Below are positions 19,659-30,000 of a stretch of 64,000 nt of DNA, piece by piece (the stretch's first letter is position 1; every line of letters starts with the position of its first letter). The notes beneath the pieces are model-generated. The model saw only the letters and a list, made by a program, of their open reading frames with translations, was not told the origin of the DNA and ran no database searches. A program made the translations under genes and the position numbers. This DNA is from Geomonas paludis (lineage in GTDB: Bacteria; Desulfobacterota; Desulfuromonadia; Geobacterales; Geobacteraceae): contig NZ_BLXY01000014.1 of the NCBI RefSeq assembly GCF_014193585.1, forward strand, positions 25,841 to 89,840. The letters are read 5' to 3'.

Positions 19659-20510
19659 ATGAGGTATACGAGGGGGGCGCTGGGAGCGCTGGTTTTGCTC
19701 ACCTTTTTCGGCTGCGCCAGCCAGAGCGATCTGGAGTCGGTGCGCCGCGACAACGATGAGATCAAGAACCGTCTCTTTACGCTGGACCGGGGCCTGAACG
19801 AGGTCCGCGGCGAGGTGAAGGAAGGGGTGGAGAAGTCGCTGGCCGGCTACCGGCAGAGCCTGGAGGCGCTGCAGGCGGACATGGCCGGCTACCAGAAGGA
19901 GATGGCGACCATCCGCAAGGGTGGCGCGGACCTGCAGGCGACCCTGGAGAGCGCCAGGGTGGACATGCAGCTTCTGACCGGCAAGGTGGACGACGTCCGC
20001 ATCCTGGCGCAGAAACCGGCCGACGACATCGCCCTTTTGAAGGAAGACCTGAACAAGCGGCTGGCCGCGCTCGAGGCGCGCATGGCCAAGCTGGAGAAGG
20101 GGATCGAGGAGCAGCAGGCCAAGGCGCAAGCGGCGCTCAAGTCCCCCGAGCAGCTCTACCAGCAGGGTCAGGACGCCCTGAAGGCCGGACAGGGGGCGAA
20201 GGCCCGCGAGTTCTTTGCCAGTTTCCTGGTACAGCACCCCAAGCACAACCTGGCCGCCAACGCCCAGTACTGGATCGGCGAGAGCTACTACCAGGAGAAG
20301 AACTACGAGCAGGCAGTGCTCGAGTTCCAGGAAGTGATCAAGAACTACCCGGACAAGGAGAAGGCGCCGGCCGCCATGCTGAAGCAGGGGATGGCCTTCA
20401 AGGAACTGGGGGACAACAAGAGCGCCGCCTACATCCTGAAGAAGCTGGTTGATGAGCACCCGAAATCGGAAGAGGCGAAGATCGCCAGAGACAAGTTCAA
20501 GATCAAGTAG
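19659..20510 (+). CDS. cpoB: Tol-Pal associated protein CpoB (YbgF), lipoprotein form
   Basis: The 283-residue product begins at ATG 19659 with TTAAAGGAGG upstream. It has a lipobox TFFGC (Cys20), so unlike the soluble periplasmic E. coli protein it is probably membrane-anchored. A coiled coil spans about residues 25-150 and a C-terminal TPR domain covers 160-283 (QLYQQGQDALKAGQGAKARE, NAQYWIGESYYQEKNY). CpoB coordinates outer-membrane constriction with PBP1 activity during division. Confidence 0.9.
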   Translation: MRYTRGALGALVLLTFFGCASQSDLESVRRDNDEIKNRLFTLDRGLNEVRGEVKEGVEKSLAGYRQSLEALQADMAGYQKEMATIRKGGADLQATLESARVDMQLLTGKVDDVRILAQKPADDIALLKEDLNKRLAALEARMAKLEKGIEEQQAKAQAALKSPEQLYQQGQDALKAGQGAKAREFFASFLVQHPKHNLAANAQYWIGESYYQEKNYEQAVLEFQEVIKNYPDKEKAPAAMLKQGMAFKELGDNKSAAYILKKLVDEHPKSEEAKIARDKFKIK

Positions 20511-20537
20511 CGCAAGCCAGGCACTTAATTACCGAAA

Positions 20538-20563
20538 GGCCCTCCTGCCAGAGCGGGAGGGCC
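20538..20563 (+). terminator. Terminator after cpoB
   Basis: GGCCCTCC and GGGAGGGCC arms form a strong stem; only a short T-tract follows (TTCCC). Confidence 0.65.
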
Positions 20564-20606
20564 TTCCCGTTTGCGGCTGCGGCCGCCACGAAAAAAGGAG
20601 AGCACC

Positions 20607-20789
20607 ATGTTCCTCGCCAGAGACAAGAACAACGACCTGTACCTTTTCGACAAACTCCCGGTCAAGGGGAACGAATGCTGGTGGGCTGAGACGGGGGTCG
20701 ACGGCACCTACCTCAAGCTGGACAAGTCACTCTACCCGGAGATCACCTGGGAGAGCGATCCGGTCCCGGCCGACCTGATCTTGAAATAG
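20607..20789 (+). CDS. Small hypothetical protein (60 residues)
   Basis: ATG 20607 is preceded by AAAAAAGGAGAGCACC, an excellent ribosome site. The product is acidic and soluble, with a repeated look: LARDKNNDLYLFDKLPVKG, a Trp pair ECWW, and a C-terminal SDPVPADLILK. No signal peptide, membrane segment or cysteine pair. I do not recognise a family. Its compact strand-rich sequence and ribosome site make it a credible gene. Confidence 0.7.
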   Translation: MFLARDKNNDLYLFDKLPVKGNECWWAETGVDGTYLKLDKSLYPEITWESDPVPADLILK

Positions 20790-20818
20790 GGTTACCTGCG
20801 CGGATGTTTTTTGGAGGG

Positions 20819-20843
20819 TAGGGGCGAATAATCATTCGCCCGC
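20819..20843. repeat. Dispersed repeat family B
   Basis: TAGGGGCGAATAATCATTCGCCCG, a palindrome located between two convergent small genes. Confidence 0.85.
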
Positions 20844-20848
20844 CTTTC

Positions 20849-21268
20849 TTACATGGGCCGGAAATCGGGCTTGATGTTTTCGGGGGTGTAGCTCTGGGCC
20901 ACGGCCCATCCCTTGCCCGGCACCAGTCTCGGTTCCAGGCGGCAGGCGATGTAGCCGATCAGGTTGACGGGCTCGGGGAGGTCCGAGGCGATGGTGACCA
21001 CGCGGAAGCCGACGAAGTCACCCTGCTCGGGGTAGCCCGGCGCGCCCTTCAGGGTACAGCTCCAGAGCTGCAGGGGGCGGCCGGGGGCGGCGAGGCTGAT
21101 CAAAAAGGTGCGCTCGCCGTCGCGGTTCAGGCCGCCCGACTCCTCAACCAGTGCCGGCACCAATCCGCCGATGAGCGGGGTGTAGCCGATGGAGCAGGCG
21201 TGGGCGAAGGCGGCGGCGCTGTCGGGAAACTGCAGTTCCTCTTTCTTCTTCCTGAACCAGTTGAACAT
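20849..21268 (-). CDS. Hypothetical protein (139 residues)
   Basis: The start ATG 21268 has ACAGGTGACG upstream. The product starts with a basic aromatic segment (MFNWFRKKKEEL), continues with GYTPLIGGLVPALVEESGG, and has a conserved-looking core GERTFLISLAAPGRPLQLWSCTL and GYPEQGDFVGFRVVTIA. No signal peptide or transmembrane helix. I do not recognise the family. The stop lies six nucleotides from a family B repeat. Confidence 0.7.
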   Translation of the reverse strand: MFNWFRKKKEELQFPDSAAAFAHACSIGYTPLIGGLVPALVEESGGLNRDGERTFLISLAAPGRPLQLWSCTLKGAPGYPEQGDFVGFRVVTIASDLPEPVNLIGYIACRLEPRLVPGKGWAVAQSYTPENIKPDFRPM

Positions 21269-21303
21269 GGCGTCACCTGTGGCGGCCCAAGGCGGGGCCA
21301 TAA

Positions 21304-21332
21304 GGGGACAGGCACCTTGCGGAGCCAGTCCC
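21304..21332. repeat. Dispersed repeat family A, single arm
   Basis: GGGGACAGGCACCTTGCGGAGCCAGTCCC type arm upstream of the hypothetical gene at 20849-21268. Confidence 0.8.
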
Positions 21333-21358
21333 CCTCTCGATTGCAGCGTAGAGGTAAG

Positions 21359-21387
21359 AAAAAAGGCGGGGTGACCCCGCCTTTTTT
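21359..21387. terminator. Bidirectional terminator downstream of tat gene
   Basis: AAAAAAGGCGGGG-TGA-CCCCGCCTTTTTT is a perfect stem with A and T tracts on both sides; on the minus strand it terminates the tat gene. Confidence 0.92.
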
Positions 21388-21410
21388 GCGTCCAGATGTT
21401 GGGCGACCCC

Positions 21411-21746
21411 CTAGGCCTTCTTCTCCGCTTCGCCGGCAACCGCGGCGGCCGGCACCGGCTCGGCGGCAGCGGTTGTTCCCTCGACCTTGGCCTTGAGCTC
21501 CTCCGCCTCGCGCACCTTCTCCTCCTCGGCCTTCTTCTTGGCCTCGGCCAGCTTCGCCAGGTGCTCCTTCTCTTCTTCGGTCCTGCTGTCGGCCTCGATG
21601 GTCTGCTTGAAGTCATCGGTGGCTTTCTTGAACTCCGCCAGCCCCTTCCCCAGCGACTTGGCCAGGTCCGGCAGCTTCTGCGGGCCGATGACGATGAGCG
21701 CTATAACCAATATGATGACCAGTTCAGGCATCCCGATTCCGAACAT
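21411..21746 (-). CDS. Twin-arginine translocase subunit TatA/TatB
   Basis: The 111-residue protein starts at ATG 21746 ([19 protein letters not shown]), with a single N-terminal membrane helix, the [16 protein letters not shown] amphipathic helix, and a long charged tail ([21 protein letters not shown]) ending in Ala/Pro/Glu. Charged-tail length is intermediate: TatB-like, while the FGIGMPEL start is more TatA-like. No tatC is adjacent. It exports folded proteins such as cytochrome maturation partners and hydrogenases. Confidence 0.88.
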   Translation of the reverse strand: MFGIGMPELVIILVIALIVIGPQKLPDLAKSLGKGLAEFKKATDDFKQTIEADSRTEEEKEHLAKLAEAKKKAEEEKVREAEELKAKVEGTTAAAEPVPAAAVAGEAEKKA

Positions 21747-21806
21747 ACTATCTACCTCGCTTGATGTGCGTTCAAACGCGCGTTTGTCATACAAAAATTG
21801 TAAAAA

Positions 21807-21835
21807 ATAATAGAGGTTTTACCGTCGGGTGTCAA
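21807..21835 (-). promoter_or_regulatory. Sigma70 promoter of the tat gene
   Basis: Minus-strand TTGACA (21830-21835), 17-nt spacer, TATTAT (21807-21812): a near-consensus promoter. Confidence 0.9.
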
Positions 21836-21862
21836 GCTTGCAAAGGTAGGACCTTAATTGGT

Positions 21863-21891
21863 TTGACATGATCCCGAACATTGTCTACTAT
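21863..21891 (+). promoter_or_regulatory. Sigma70 promoter of nadA
   Basis: TTGACA (21863-21868), 17-nt spacer, TACTAT (21886-21891), divergent from the tat promoter 28 nt away. Confidence 0.9.
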
Positions 21892-21947
21892 CGGTCCTGT
21901 TTACCATATATTTCAAATGAGAAAGACAGATTTTGGTGGTGACAAAC

Positions 21948-22862
21948 ATGACGCAGGATTCTTTAAAAGCCGATATTAAAGCGCTGCTCAAGGAGCGCAA
22001 AGCAGTGCTCCTGGCACACAACTACATGCGCGACGAAGTACAGGAGATCGCTGACATAACCGGGGACTCGCTGGCTCTTTCCATGGAGGCGGCCAAGACT
22101 GACGCCGAAGTGATCGTGTTCTGCGGCGTCCATTTCATGGCCGAATCGGCCTCGATCCTGGCGCCGGAAAAGACCGTGCTGCTCCCCCGTCTAGACGCGG
22201 GGTGTCCCATGGCCGACATGGTTTCGGCCGAGGAGTTGAAGCAACTGAAGGCGAAGCTCCCCGGCGTGCCGGTGGTGACCTACGTCAACTCCTCCGCCGC
22301 GGTCAAGGCCGAGAGCGACATCTGCTGCACCTCCGCCAATGCCCTCAAGGTGGTCCAGTCCATGAGCGAAAAGGAGATCATCTTCGCCCCGGACAAGAAC
22401 CTGGGGAGCTACGTGGCCCGCTTCACCGACAAGAAGTTCCACCTCTGGGAAGGATACTGCCCGACCCACGAGCGGCTCCGTCCCGAAGTGGTCAAGGAGC
22501 TGAAAGAGCAGAACCCGGGCGCGCCCTTCGTCTGCCACCCGGAATGCAACCCCGCCGTGGTGGCGCTCGCCGACCACGTCTGCTCCACCACCGGCATGTA
22601 CGACTACTGCAAGAAAAGCGACGCCAAGCGCTTCATCATCGGCACCGAGGCGGGCATCCTCTGGAGGCTCAAGCGCGAGAACCCGGACAAGGAGTTCATC
22701 CTCGCCTCCCCGGCCCTCATCTGCCCCAACATGAAGCTCACCTCCCTGGAGGACGTGCACGAAGCGCTCTCCACCATGAGCCCGGTGGTCAAGGTCCCGG
22801 AAGAGGTCCGCATCCCGGCCAAGCGCGCCCTGGACCGGATGCTCGCCATCCCGAGGGATTAA
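21948..22862 (+). CDS. nadA: Quinolinate synthase NadA
   Basis: The 304-residue iron-sulfur enzyme condenses iminoaspartate and dihydroxyacetone phosphate to quinolinate for NAD synthesis. I chose ATG 21948, which has GGTGGTGA five nucleotides upstream, over TTG 21933. Family blocks are [37 protein letters not shown], cluster cysteines in the GCPMAD, CHPECNP and ICPNMK segments, and the [10 protein letters not shown] loop. nadB and nadC are not in the window. Confidence 0.95.
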   Translation: MTQDSLKADIKALLKERKAVLLAHNYMRDEVQEIADITGDSLALSMEAAKTDAEVIVFCGVHFMAESASILAPEKTVLLPRLDAGCPMADMVSAEELKQLKAKLPGVPVVTYVNSSAAVKAESDICCTSANALKVVQSMSEKEIIFAPDKNLGSYVARFTDKKFHLWEGYCPTHERLRPEVVKELKEQNPGAPFVCHPECNPAVVALADHVCSTTGMYDYCKKSDAKRFIIGTEAGILWRLKRENPDKEFILASPALICPNMKLTSLEDVHEALSTMSPVVKVPEEVRIPAKRALDRMLAIPRD

Positions 22863-22869
22863 GCAGGCT

Positions 22870-23046
22870 TCCCTCGCCCTCCGGGAGAGGGGCTGGGGGT
22901 GAGGGCGACGCCGGGCTTACCAAACCAACAAGATGAAAAAACACCCTCACCCCGACCCTCTCCCAGAGGGAGAGGGGGGAGTGGACGGCCCTTTCCCTCT
23001 GGAAGAGGGGGAGTAGGCAACCCGCTTCCAGAGGGAGAGTGGACGC
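22870..23046. repeat. Dispersed repeat family C, tandem arms
   Basis: At least four arms of the CCCTCTCCC/GGGAGAGGG type in mixed orientation, including CTCGCCCTCCGGGAGAGGG and CCCTCTCCCAGAGGGAGAGG, fill the gap between nadA and the next gene. Confidence 0.75.
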
Positions 23047-23084
23047 CCCCATAGAAGAAGGGGCGGGCGCACAGGAGAAGGCAT

Positions 23085-23648
23085 ATGATCCGATCCTTTA
23101 AAGGCATGAAACCCAAGATCGACCCGTCCGCCTTCGTAGCCGAAGGGGCCGTCGTCATCGGTGACGTCAGCATCGGCAAGGAAGCGAGCATCTGGTACAA
23201 CTGCGTGGTGCGCGGCGACGTGAACTCGATCAGCATCGGGGATAGGACCAACATCCAGGACCTCTCCATGCTGCACGTGACCCACAAAAAACACGCCGAA
23301 GACCCGGGCGCGCCGCTCGTCATCGGCAACGACGTCACCGTGGGACACAGCGTCACCCTGCACGGCTGCACCATCGAGGACGGCGCCTTCATCGGCATGC
23401 AGGCCATGATCATGGACAAGGCCGTGGTCGGCAAGGGGGCCCTGGTCGGCGCCCGCGCCCTGGTCACCGAAGGGACCGTGATCCCCCCCGGCACCCTCTG
23501 GGTCGGGGCACCCGCCAAGTACAAGCGGGACCTGACCGAAAACGAGATTGCCTGGCTGGGACGCTCGGCCGGGAACTACGTCAGGTACTCCAGGGAGTTC
23601 CTCGAAGACGAGGCTACCTTGGCGCAGGACCTCAGCAACATCCCGTAG
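23085..23648 (+). CDS. Gamma-carbonic anhydrase-like protein
   Basis: The 187-residue product is a left-handed beta-helix protein built of hexapeptide repeats (about residues 10-150). Its closest known relatives are the YrdA/PaaY/CaiE group of gamma-class carbonic anhydrases. The zinc ligand region is intact: His64 and His67 in MLHVTH, and His88 and His93 in VGHSVTLHG. A C-terminal helix (NEIAWLGRSAGNYVRYSREF) caps the trimer. Carbonic anhydrase activity has been shown for only some members. Confidence 0.88.
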   Translation: MIRSFKGMKPKIDPSAFVAEGAVVIGDVSIGKEASIWYNCVVRGDVNSISIGDRTNIQDLSMLHVTHKKHAEDPGAPLVIGNDVTVGHSVTLHGCTIEDGAFIGMQAMIMDKAVVGKGALVGARALVTEGTVIPPGTLWVGAPAKYKRDLTENEIAWLGRSAGNYVRYSREFLEDEATLAQDLSNIP

Positions 23649-23678
23649 CATCGTCCCTGGCGACCGCAACACCTGTCG

Positions 23679-23708
23679 GGCCGGCTCATCGAGCCGGCCT
23701 TTTTCTTT
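23679..23708 (+). terminator. Rho-independent terminator
   Basis: GGCCGGCTC-ATC-GAGCCGGCC followed by TTTTTCTTT, 30 nt after the gamma-carbonic-anhydrase-like gene. Confidence 0.95.
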
Positions 23709-24021
23709 GCCGGCAGCTGCGGCGCCAAGACGTCATATGACGGAATCCAGTCCGGTCATTTGACTGGTTTCAGGAAAACGCTCTCATCCATCCCTCACCC
23801 CGCCCCCCACCGTAGCGCCCCAGCAGGCTTTTATAGAAAATTTCGCCGTTTCCTCCCCTGGTCGCACAGTATTTGCACAATCTAATCGGATATTTATCTT
23901 CCCTAACCGGCTACTTATCTTCCGGCACAGGGGGACAGGCACCTAGCGGAGCCAGTCCCCTACCGCGCGCCCCCGCCCATTTGCGGAGGAGTCCTGTGTT
24001 CATTCCACTGCGAGGTCTGAA
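23709..24021. other. Upstream region of the protease gene
   Basis: This gap carries a palindrome-like GACGTCATATGACG near 23729, two spaced words TTATCTTCC (about 23895 and 23913), and a single family A arm at 23931. I find no convincing sigma70 or sigma54 promoter. Confidence 0.4.
23931..23960. repeat. Dispersed repeat family A, single arm
   Basis: GGGGACAGGCACCTAGCGGA..CCAGTCCCC, 62 nt before the protease start. Confidence 0.85.
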
Positions 24022-27000
24022 ATGACGAAAATGAACCGATGTCTATTGCTCCTGCTCTCCTTGCTCATGCTGCTAAGCCTCACCCACCAGGTGCAGGCCG
24101 CCCCCGGCTCCCCCGGCGCTCCCGACACCAGCCCGGGGGGACAACACCCTCCCAAACATCGCGATGACGCCGTCATCGTCAAGTTCAAGCCGGGGGTATC
24201 CGCCAAGGGGAAAGAGAAGCTGCACCAACGCCACGGCACCTCGGCCGCCAAGGACTTCCCCCGCCTCAACATGCAGGTGGTCAAGCTGAAAAAGGGAGTG
24301 ACCGTAGAGGAAACCCTGGCAACGCTCAAGGGCGATCCGGACCTCGAGTACGCCGAGCCGGACTACGTCATCGAGCCGAGCGCCCTGCCCAACGACTCTT
24401 ACTGGCGCAGCGGCCAACTGTGGGGGCTGCAGAGGATCAACGCCCCGGCCGCCTGGGACATCACTACCGGCTCCAGCGATACCGTGGTGGCCGTCCTCGA
24501 CACCGGCATCGACTACAACCATCCCGACCTGGCCCCCAACGTCTGGACCAATCCCGGCATCGACGCCGGCTACGTCGGGGACGTGCACGGCATCGACACC
24601 TTCAACCACGACTCGGACCCCAACGACGACCACTTTCACGGCACCCACGTCTCCGGCACCATCGGCGCAGTGTCCGACAGCAGCGGCGTGGTGGGACTCA
24701 ACTGGAACGTCAAGATCCTCGCCTGCAAGTTCATAGGCATCGGCAGTGGCGGGGTGCTCGATCCCTTGGCCGGCGCCTCTACCGTCTACGGGAACATCTC
24801 CGGCGCGATCGAATGCCTGAACTACGTGAAGACACTGAAGGAGCGCGGCGTGAACATCGTCGCCACCAACAACAGCTGGGGCCTCTCGTCCTATTCCCAG
24901 GCGATCTACGATGCCATCGCCGCCCAGCCTGACATCCTCTTCGTCGCGGCTGCCGGCAACAACGGCGCCGACAACGACAAATACCCTTCCTATCCCGCCA
25001 GCTACCCCCTCTCCAACGTCATCTCGGTGGCGGCTTCCGGGCAGTCGGCAACCGCCCCTTATGACGAGAATCAACCTTCCTGGACCAACTACAGCCGCAA
25101 CTCGATCCATATCGCCGCCCCCGGCGATGGCATCCTGAGCACGGTCCCCTATACCTCCAGCTACAACACCGGCTATGTGCGGGGTTACGGCATGCAGAGC
25201 GGCACCTCGATGGCAGCCCCGCACGTTACCGGTCTGGCGGCCCTCCTGGCCTCGATCGGCAAGGACTGGATCCAGACCAGGAACCTGATCCTCTCCGGCG
25301 GCGATGCCGTTCCCGCACTGGCGGACACCACCTTCACCGGCAGGCGGATCAATGCCTACAACTCGCTGGCCTGCACCGACCGGCCGCTCTTCGCGCTGAT
25401 GAACCAGCCGCGCTCCGTGACGCCCGGCATACCGGTCACTCTCACCGCCATCAGCATCAACTGCGGTTCCGCCGTGGGCCCGGTCACCGCCACCGTCCCC
25501 GGAGGCGGCACCATCGAATTGCTGGACAACGGCGTCGCGCCGGACCAGACCGCCGGCGACGGCATCTTCAGCGCCACCTGGACCCCGGACTCGGACAGCG
25601 GCCTGCTGAGCTTCGCCTACCCCGGCGGCAGCACGGCGCTGCAGTATCCGGCGGTAACCCTTGGCTATGCTACGGCAGATCTCCCGCTCAGCAGCGCCGG
25701 CCGCACCGCATCGGGCAAGGTCCCGCTCCGGTTCGCCTTGCACCTGGAGGCCTCGGGGGGCGTCGCACCCTATACCTGGTCCATCACCACCGGCACCCTC
25801 CCCGCCGGCCTTACCCTCAACCCCGCCACCGGGGAGATCACCGGGGTCCCAACGGAGGCCGCCAACAGCCTCTTCACGGTGCGCGTCACCGACAGCGCCG
25901 GCTATTACGACTCCGGCAGCTGGCACATCGTACTCACCAAGGACGAGGCCGCGGGGTGGCCTTACATCCTGCCCAATCCCCCCGCAGGGCGCGCCGACGT
26001 GGCCTCGTCACCGGTTTTCGCCGATCTGGACGGAGACGGCAAGCAGGAAATGATCGTCAGCATGTGGAACTCGCTGCTGGTGTTCTACAACAGCACCGGT
26101 TCCGTCCGCCAGTACAACTTCCCGGCGGGCACCACGGTCTCCACCGCGGCAGTGAGCGACCTGTACAGAGACGGCAGCAACAAGATCATCGTCAGCGTGG
26201 GTTCCCCCGCCCAGACCGGCGCCATCTACGCCTTCGACAAGGACCTGCAGCTGCTCAGCGGCTTCCCCGCCGGCAAGTTCAACACCACGTCCGGCACGCC
26301 CGGATCCTGCAGTGCCCCGGTCATCGCCGACCTGAACAGCGACGGCAACAAGACCATCACCGTGGACTGCTCCCCCGACGACCCGGCCGACCCCAACTTC
26401 GGCAAGTCCATCCTGGTCACGGTGACCCCGCAGGGGACCATGCTTGCTGGCTGGCCGATAGTCAATGGCCCGGCCGTGGGCGCCAGGGCGACTACCGAGC
26501 AGATGCCGGTAGTGGGCGATCTGCTGGGCGACGGCAAGAAGGAAGTGGTATCCATCACCAGCGACGGCATGCTGCATGCCTGGTCCAAGGAAGGGACCCA
26601 GGTGAAGCAGTGGCAGGCCGCCGCCAACCTGGGCGACTGGGCCAGCGCCAAGACCAGGGTCTGGACCCCGGTCCTTGCCGACGTGAACGGCGACAACGCC
26701 CTCGAGGTACTGGTCAAGCAGAATTACTTCGCCGATGCCAGCAACCAGGCACACCGCATCTCGGTTTTCGACAAAAACGGCGCCCTGCTGCCGGGGTGGC
26801 CTCTGCTGTTCCCCGTTCCGGTCGCGGAGGGGGGGATCATTGCCGCCGATCTGACCAAGGACGGCGTACCCGAAATCATCACCAACATCAGCTCCACACC
26901 GGCCAGCTACCAGTGGCAGGCCTTCAAGGGTGACGGCACCGTTGTTTCCGGCTGGAGCCAGGTCGCCGAGAACAGCGCCGTCCAGAAGAAGGCGCTCCCC

Positions 27001-30000
27001 ATCACCGGCGGCTACGGCGGCAACACGTTCCCCGATGTCTTCTACGCCACCAGCGACACCGACGCCTTCCTGCAAGGGTACAGCGCCGCCGGCACCACCC
27101 TGGCCAGCTACCCGGAGACCGTGGCACTGGACACCTTCGTCGCCAGCTCCCCGGCCATGGGTGACATCGACGGCGACGGCAAGCTCGAAATCGCCGTCAA
27201 GGCCGCGGACGGCAGCGTACACCTCTGGAAGTCCGGGCAGTATCTCTCTCCGTTCAGCCACCAGTGGACCATGTTCGCCCACGACCTGGAGCACACCGGC
27301 TCTCTGCCGGTCCTCGACCCTTCGCAGCTGCCGAGCAGCGACCTCGTGGTGACCGCAGTCAGCGGCAGCATCGCCGGTGGGAAACTGAACTACTCGGTAA
27401 CGATCACCAACAACGGGACCATCACCGCCGGTACCTCCTACACCGGCATCTACCTCTCCCGTGACAACGTCGCCTCCAAGGCCGACACACTGATAGCGCG
27501 CATCTCCACCATCTCCATCCCGGCCGGGGTGAGCGTCACCATGACCAGCAGCGCCGCCATTCCCGCCTCGCTGGCGGGGGGCAGCTACTACATCGCGGCC
27601 CTCGCCGATGACACCGGCATCGTCACCGAGCGGGACGAGGCCAACAACGGGGCCGCCGGCGAGCAGCTCCTCCTGAACAACGACCTGAGCATCAGCGCGC
27701 TCTCCGGCACCCTCTCCGCCGGGGTCCTCTCCTACTCGGTCACCGTGAATAACGGCGGCAACGGCAACGCCAGCGCCCCCATCGCCCTTTACTTCTCCGA
27801 TGACGCCAACGCCGAGGCAACCGACCACCTGATCACCACCTTGAGCGCCACCACCATCCCCGGCGGCACCGGCAAGACCCTCACCGGCAGCGTCGCCGTC
27901 CCCGGCAACACCCCCGCCGGCACCTTCTACCTGGTTGCACTGGCCGACCCGGCCAACGTCGTGGCCGAGGACAACGAGGCCAACAACGGGGCCGTGGCCG
28001 AGCAGTTCACCATCGGCAACGACCTGCAGGTCACCGACATCTCCGGGAGCGTTTCCGGCGGCAAACTCACCTACTCGGTAACGGTGATGAACGCGGGCAA
28101 CATCAACGCGTCCCCCACCAGCACCGGCCTGTACCTGAGACGCTACACCTTCATGGAACCGGGCGACTTCCTGGTCCACAAGGTCACCACGGCGCAGCTC
28201 GCACCCGGAGCGCAGACTACCCTCGTCGGCACCATCACCATCCCCGCCTCGGCACCGACGGGCACCGTCTACTTAACCGCCATGGCCGACATGGCCGGGC
28301 AGCTTGCCGAAACCGATGAAGGGAACAACGCACTGGAGGGAAGCCAACTCCTGTTGAACAACGATCTCGCCGTCACTGCGGTCTCCGGGACCCTCACCGG
28401 CGGCGTACTCACCTATTCCGTCACCGTGGAAAACAGGGGCAGCGCCAACCCCAACGTCCCGGTCAGCATCTACTTCTCCGCCGATGATAACGCGACCACC
28501 TCCGATTACCTGGTGACCCTGACCCCGGTGACCCAGATTGCAGGCGGGACCAGCAAGGTCCTCAACGGCAGCGCGACCGTGCCGGGGAGCGTCCCCGCCG
28601 GAACCTTCTACCTCGCGGCAGTGGCCGACCCCGCCAACCTCGTCATCGAGGACGACGAGAGCAACAACGGCGCCGTCGGTCCGCAGTTCACCATCGGCAG
28701 CGACCTCAGGGTCACCGCCGTCACCGGCAGCATCTCCGGAGGCAGGCTCAGCTACTCGGTCACCGTCAGAAACGACGGTGTCACCACCGCCGCGGCCTCC
28801 AACACCGGCCTCTACCTCTCCAGCGACGACGTCGCCGCCACCACGGACTACCTGGTCACCAGGCTCGCCACGGGGCAGCTCGCCGCAGGCGCGGAGGTCG
28901 TGCTTTCCGGCAGCGTCTCGCTGGCCGCTTCGACCCCGACGGGCACCTTCTACCTGGCCGCCTTCGCCGACATGGCCGGCGTGGTCACCGAGGCTAACGA
29001 GGACAACAACGGGGCCGCCGTGAACCAGCTCTCCGTGAACAACGACATCACCGTGAGCAACGTCTCGGGAACCCTCTCCGGTGGCGTGCTCACCTACTCG
29101 GTCACCCTCAACAACAGCGGCAACGCGAACCCCACCCTGCCCGTCAACCTCTACTTCTCCATCGACGGCAGCGCGACCACCTCCGACTACCTGGTCACCC
29201 AGCTGACCGGGATCTCCCTGCCGGGTGGCACCAGCAAGACCATCACCGGCAGCGTCACCATCCCCAGCACCGTCCCGGCAGGAACCTTCTACCTCGGGGC
29301 CCTGGCTGACCCGGCCAACGTGGTCGCCGAGACCAACGACGACAACAACGGCAGCGTCGGACCGCAGTTCAGCATCGGCAGCGACCTGCAGGTGACCGCG
29401 GTCTCCGGCAGCATCTCCGGCGGCCGTCTCAGCTACTCCGTCACCGTGAAGAACACCGGGGACATCGCTTCCGCCTCATCCAACACCGGCATCTACCTCT
29501 CCGCGGACGCCACTGCCACCACCTCCGACTTCCTGGTGCTGAAGGTCAGTACCGCATCGCTGGCCGCCGGCGCCGAGGTGGTGCTGACCGGCAGCTTCGC
29601 ACTCCCGCCGGCCACCCCCACCGGGAGCTACTACGTGGCAGCCGTCGCCGACATGGCCGGTGTGGTCACCGAAAGCGACGAGGCCAACAACGGCGCGGCA
29701 GGCACCCAGGTTACGGTCAGCAACGACATCACCGTGAGCGCCGTCTCCGGCACCCTCACCGCCGGCGTGCTGAGCTACACCGTAACCGTCAGCAACAGCG
29801 GCAACGCCAACCCCACCCTGCCGGTCAGCCTCTACTTCTCCACCGACGGCAGCGTGACCACCTCCGACTACCTGATCACCCAACTGACCGGGATCTCGCT
29901 CCCCGGCGGCAGCAGCAAGACCATAACCGGCAACGTCACCATCCCCTCCACCGTCCCTGCCGGCACCTTCTACCTCGGGGCCCTGGCCGACCCGGCCAAC

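Noticed and set aside
23860..23890. Sigma54 promoter before the protease gene (TGGTCGCACAGTATTTGCA)
   Set aside because: The spacing between GG and GC is thirteen nucleotides, not ten.
26008..28179. 723-codon minus-strand frame opposite the protease gene, and similar long antisense frames at 24073, 32022, 37562 and 59994
   Set aside because: Mirror frames of GC-rich coding DNA with Gly/Val/Asp/His-rich translations and no family motif.
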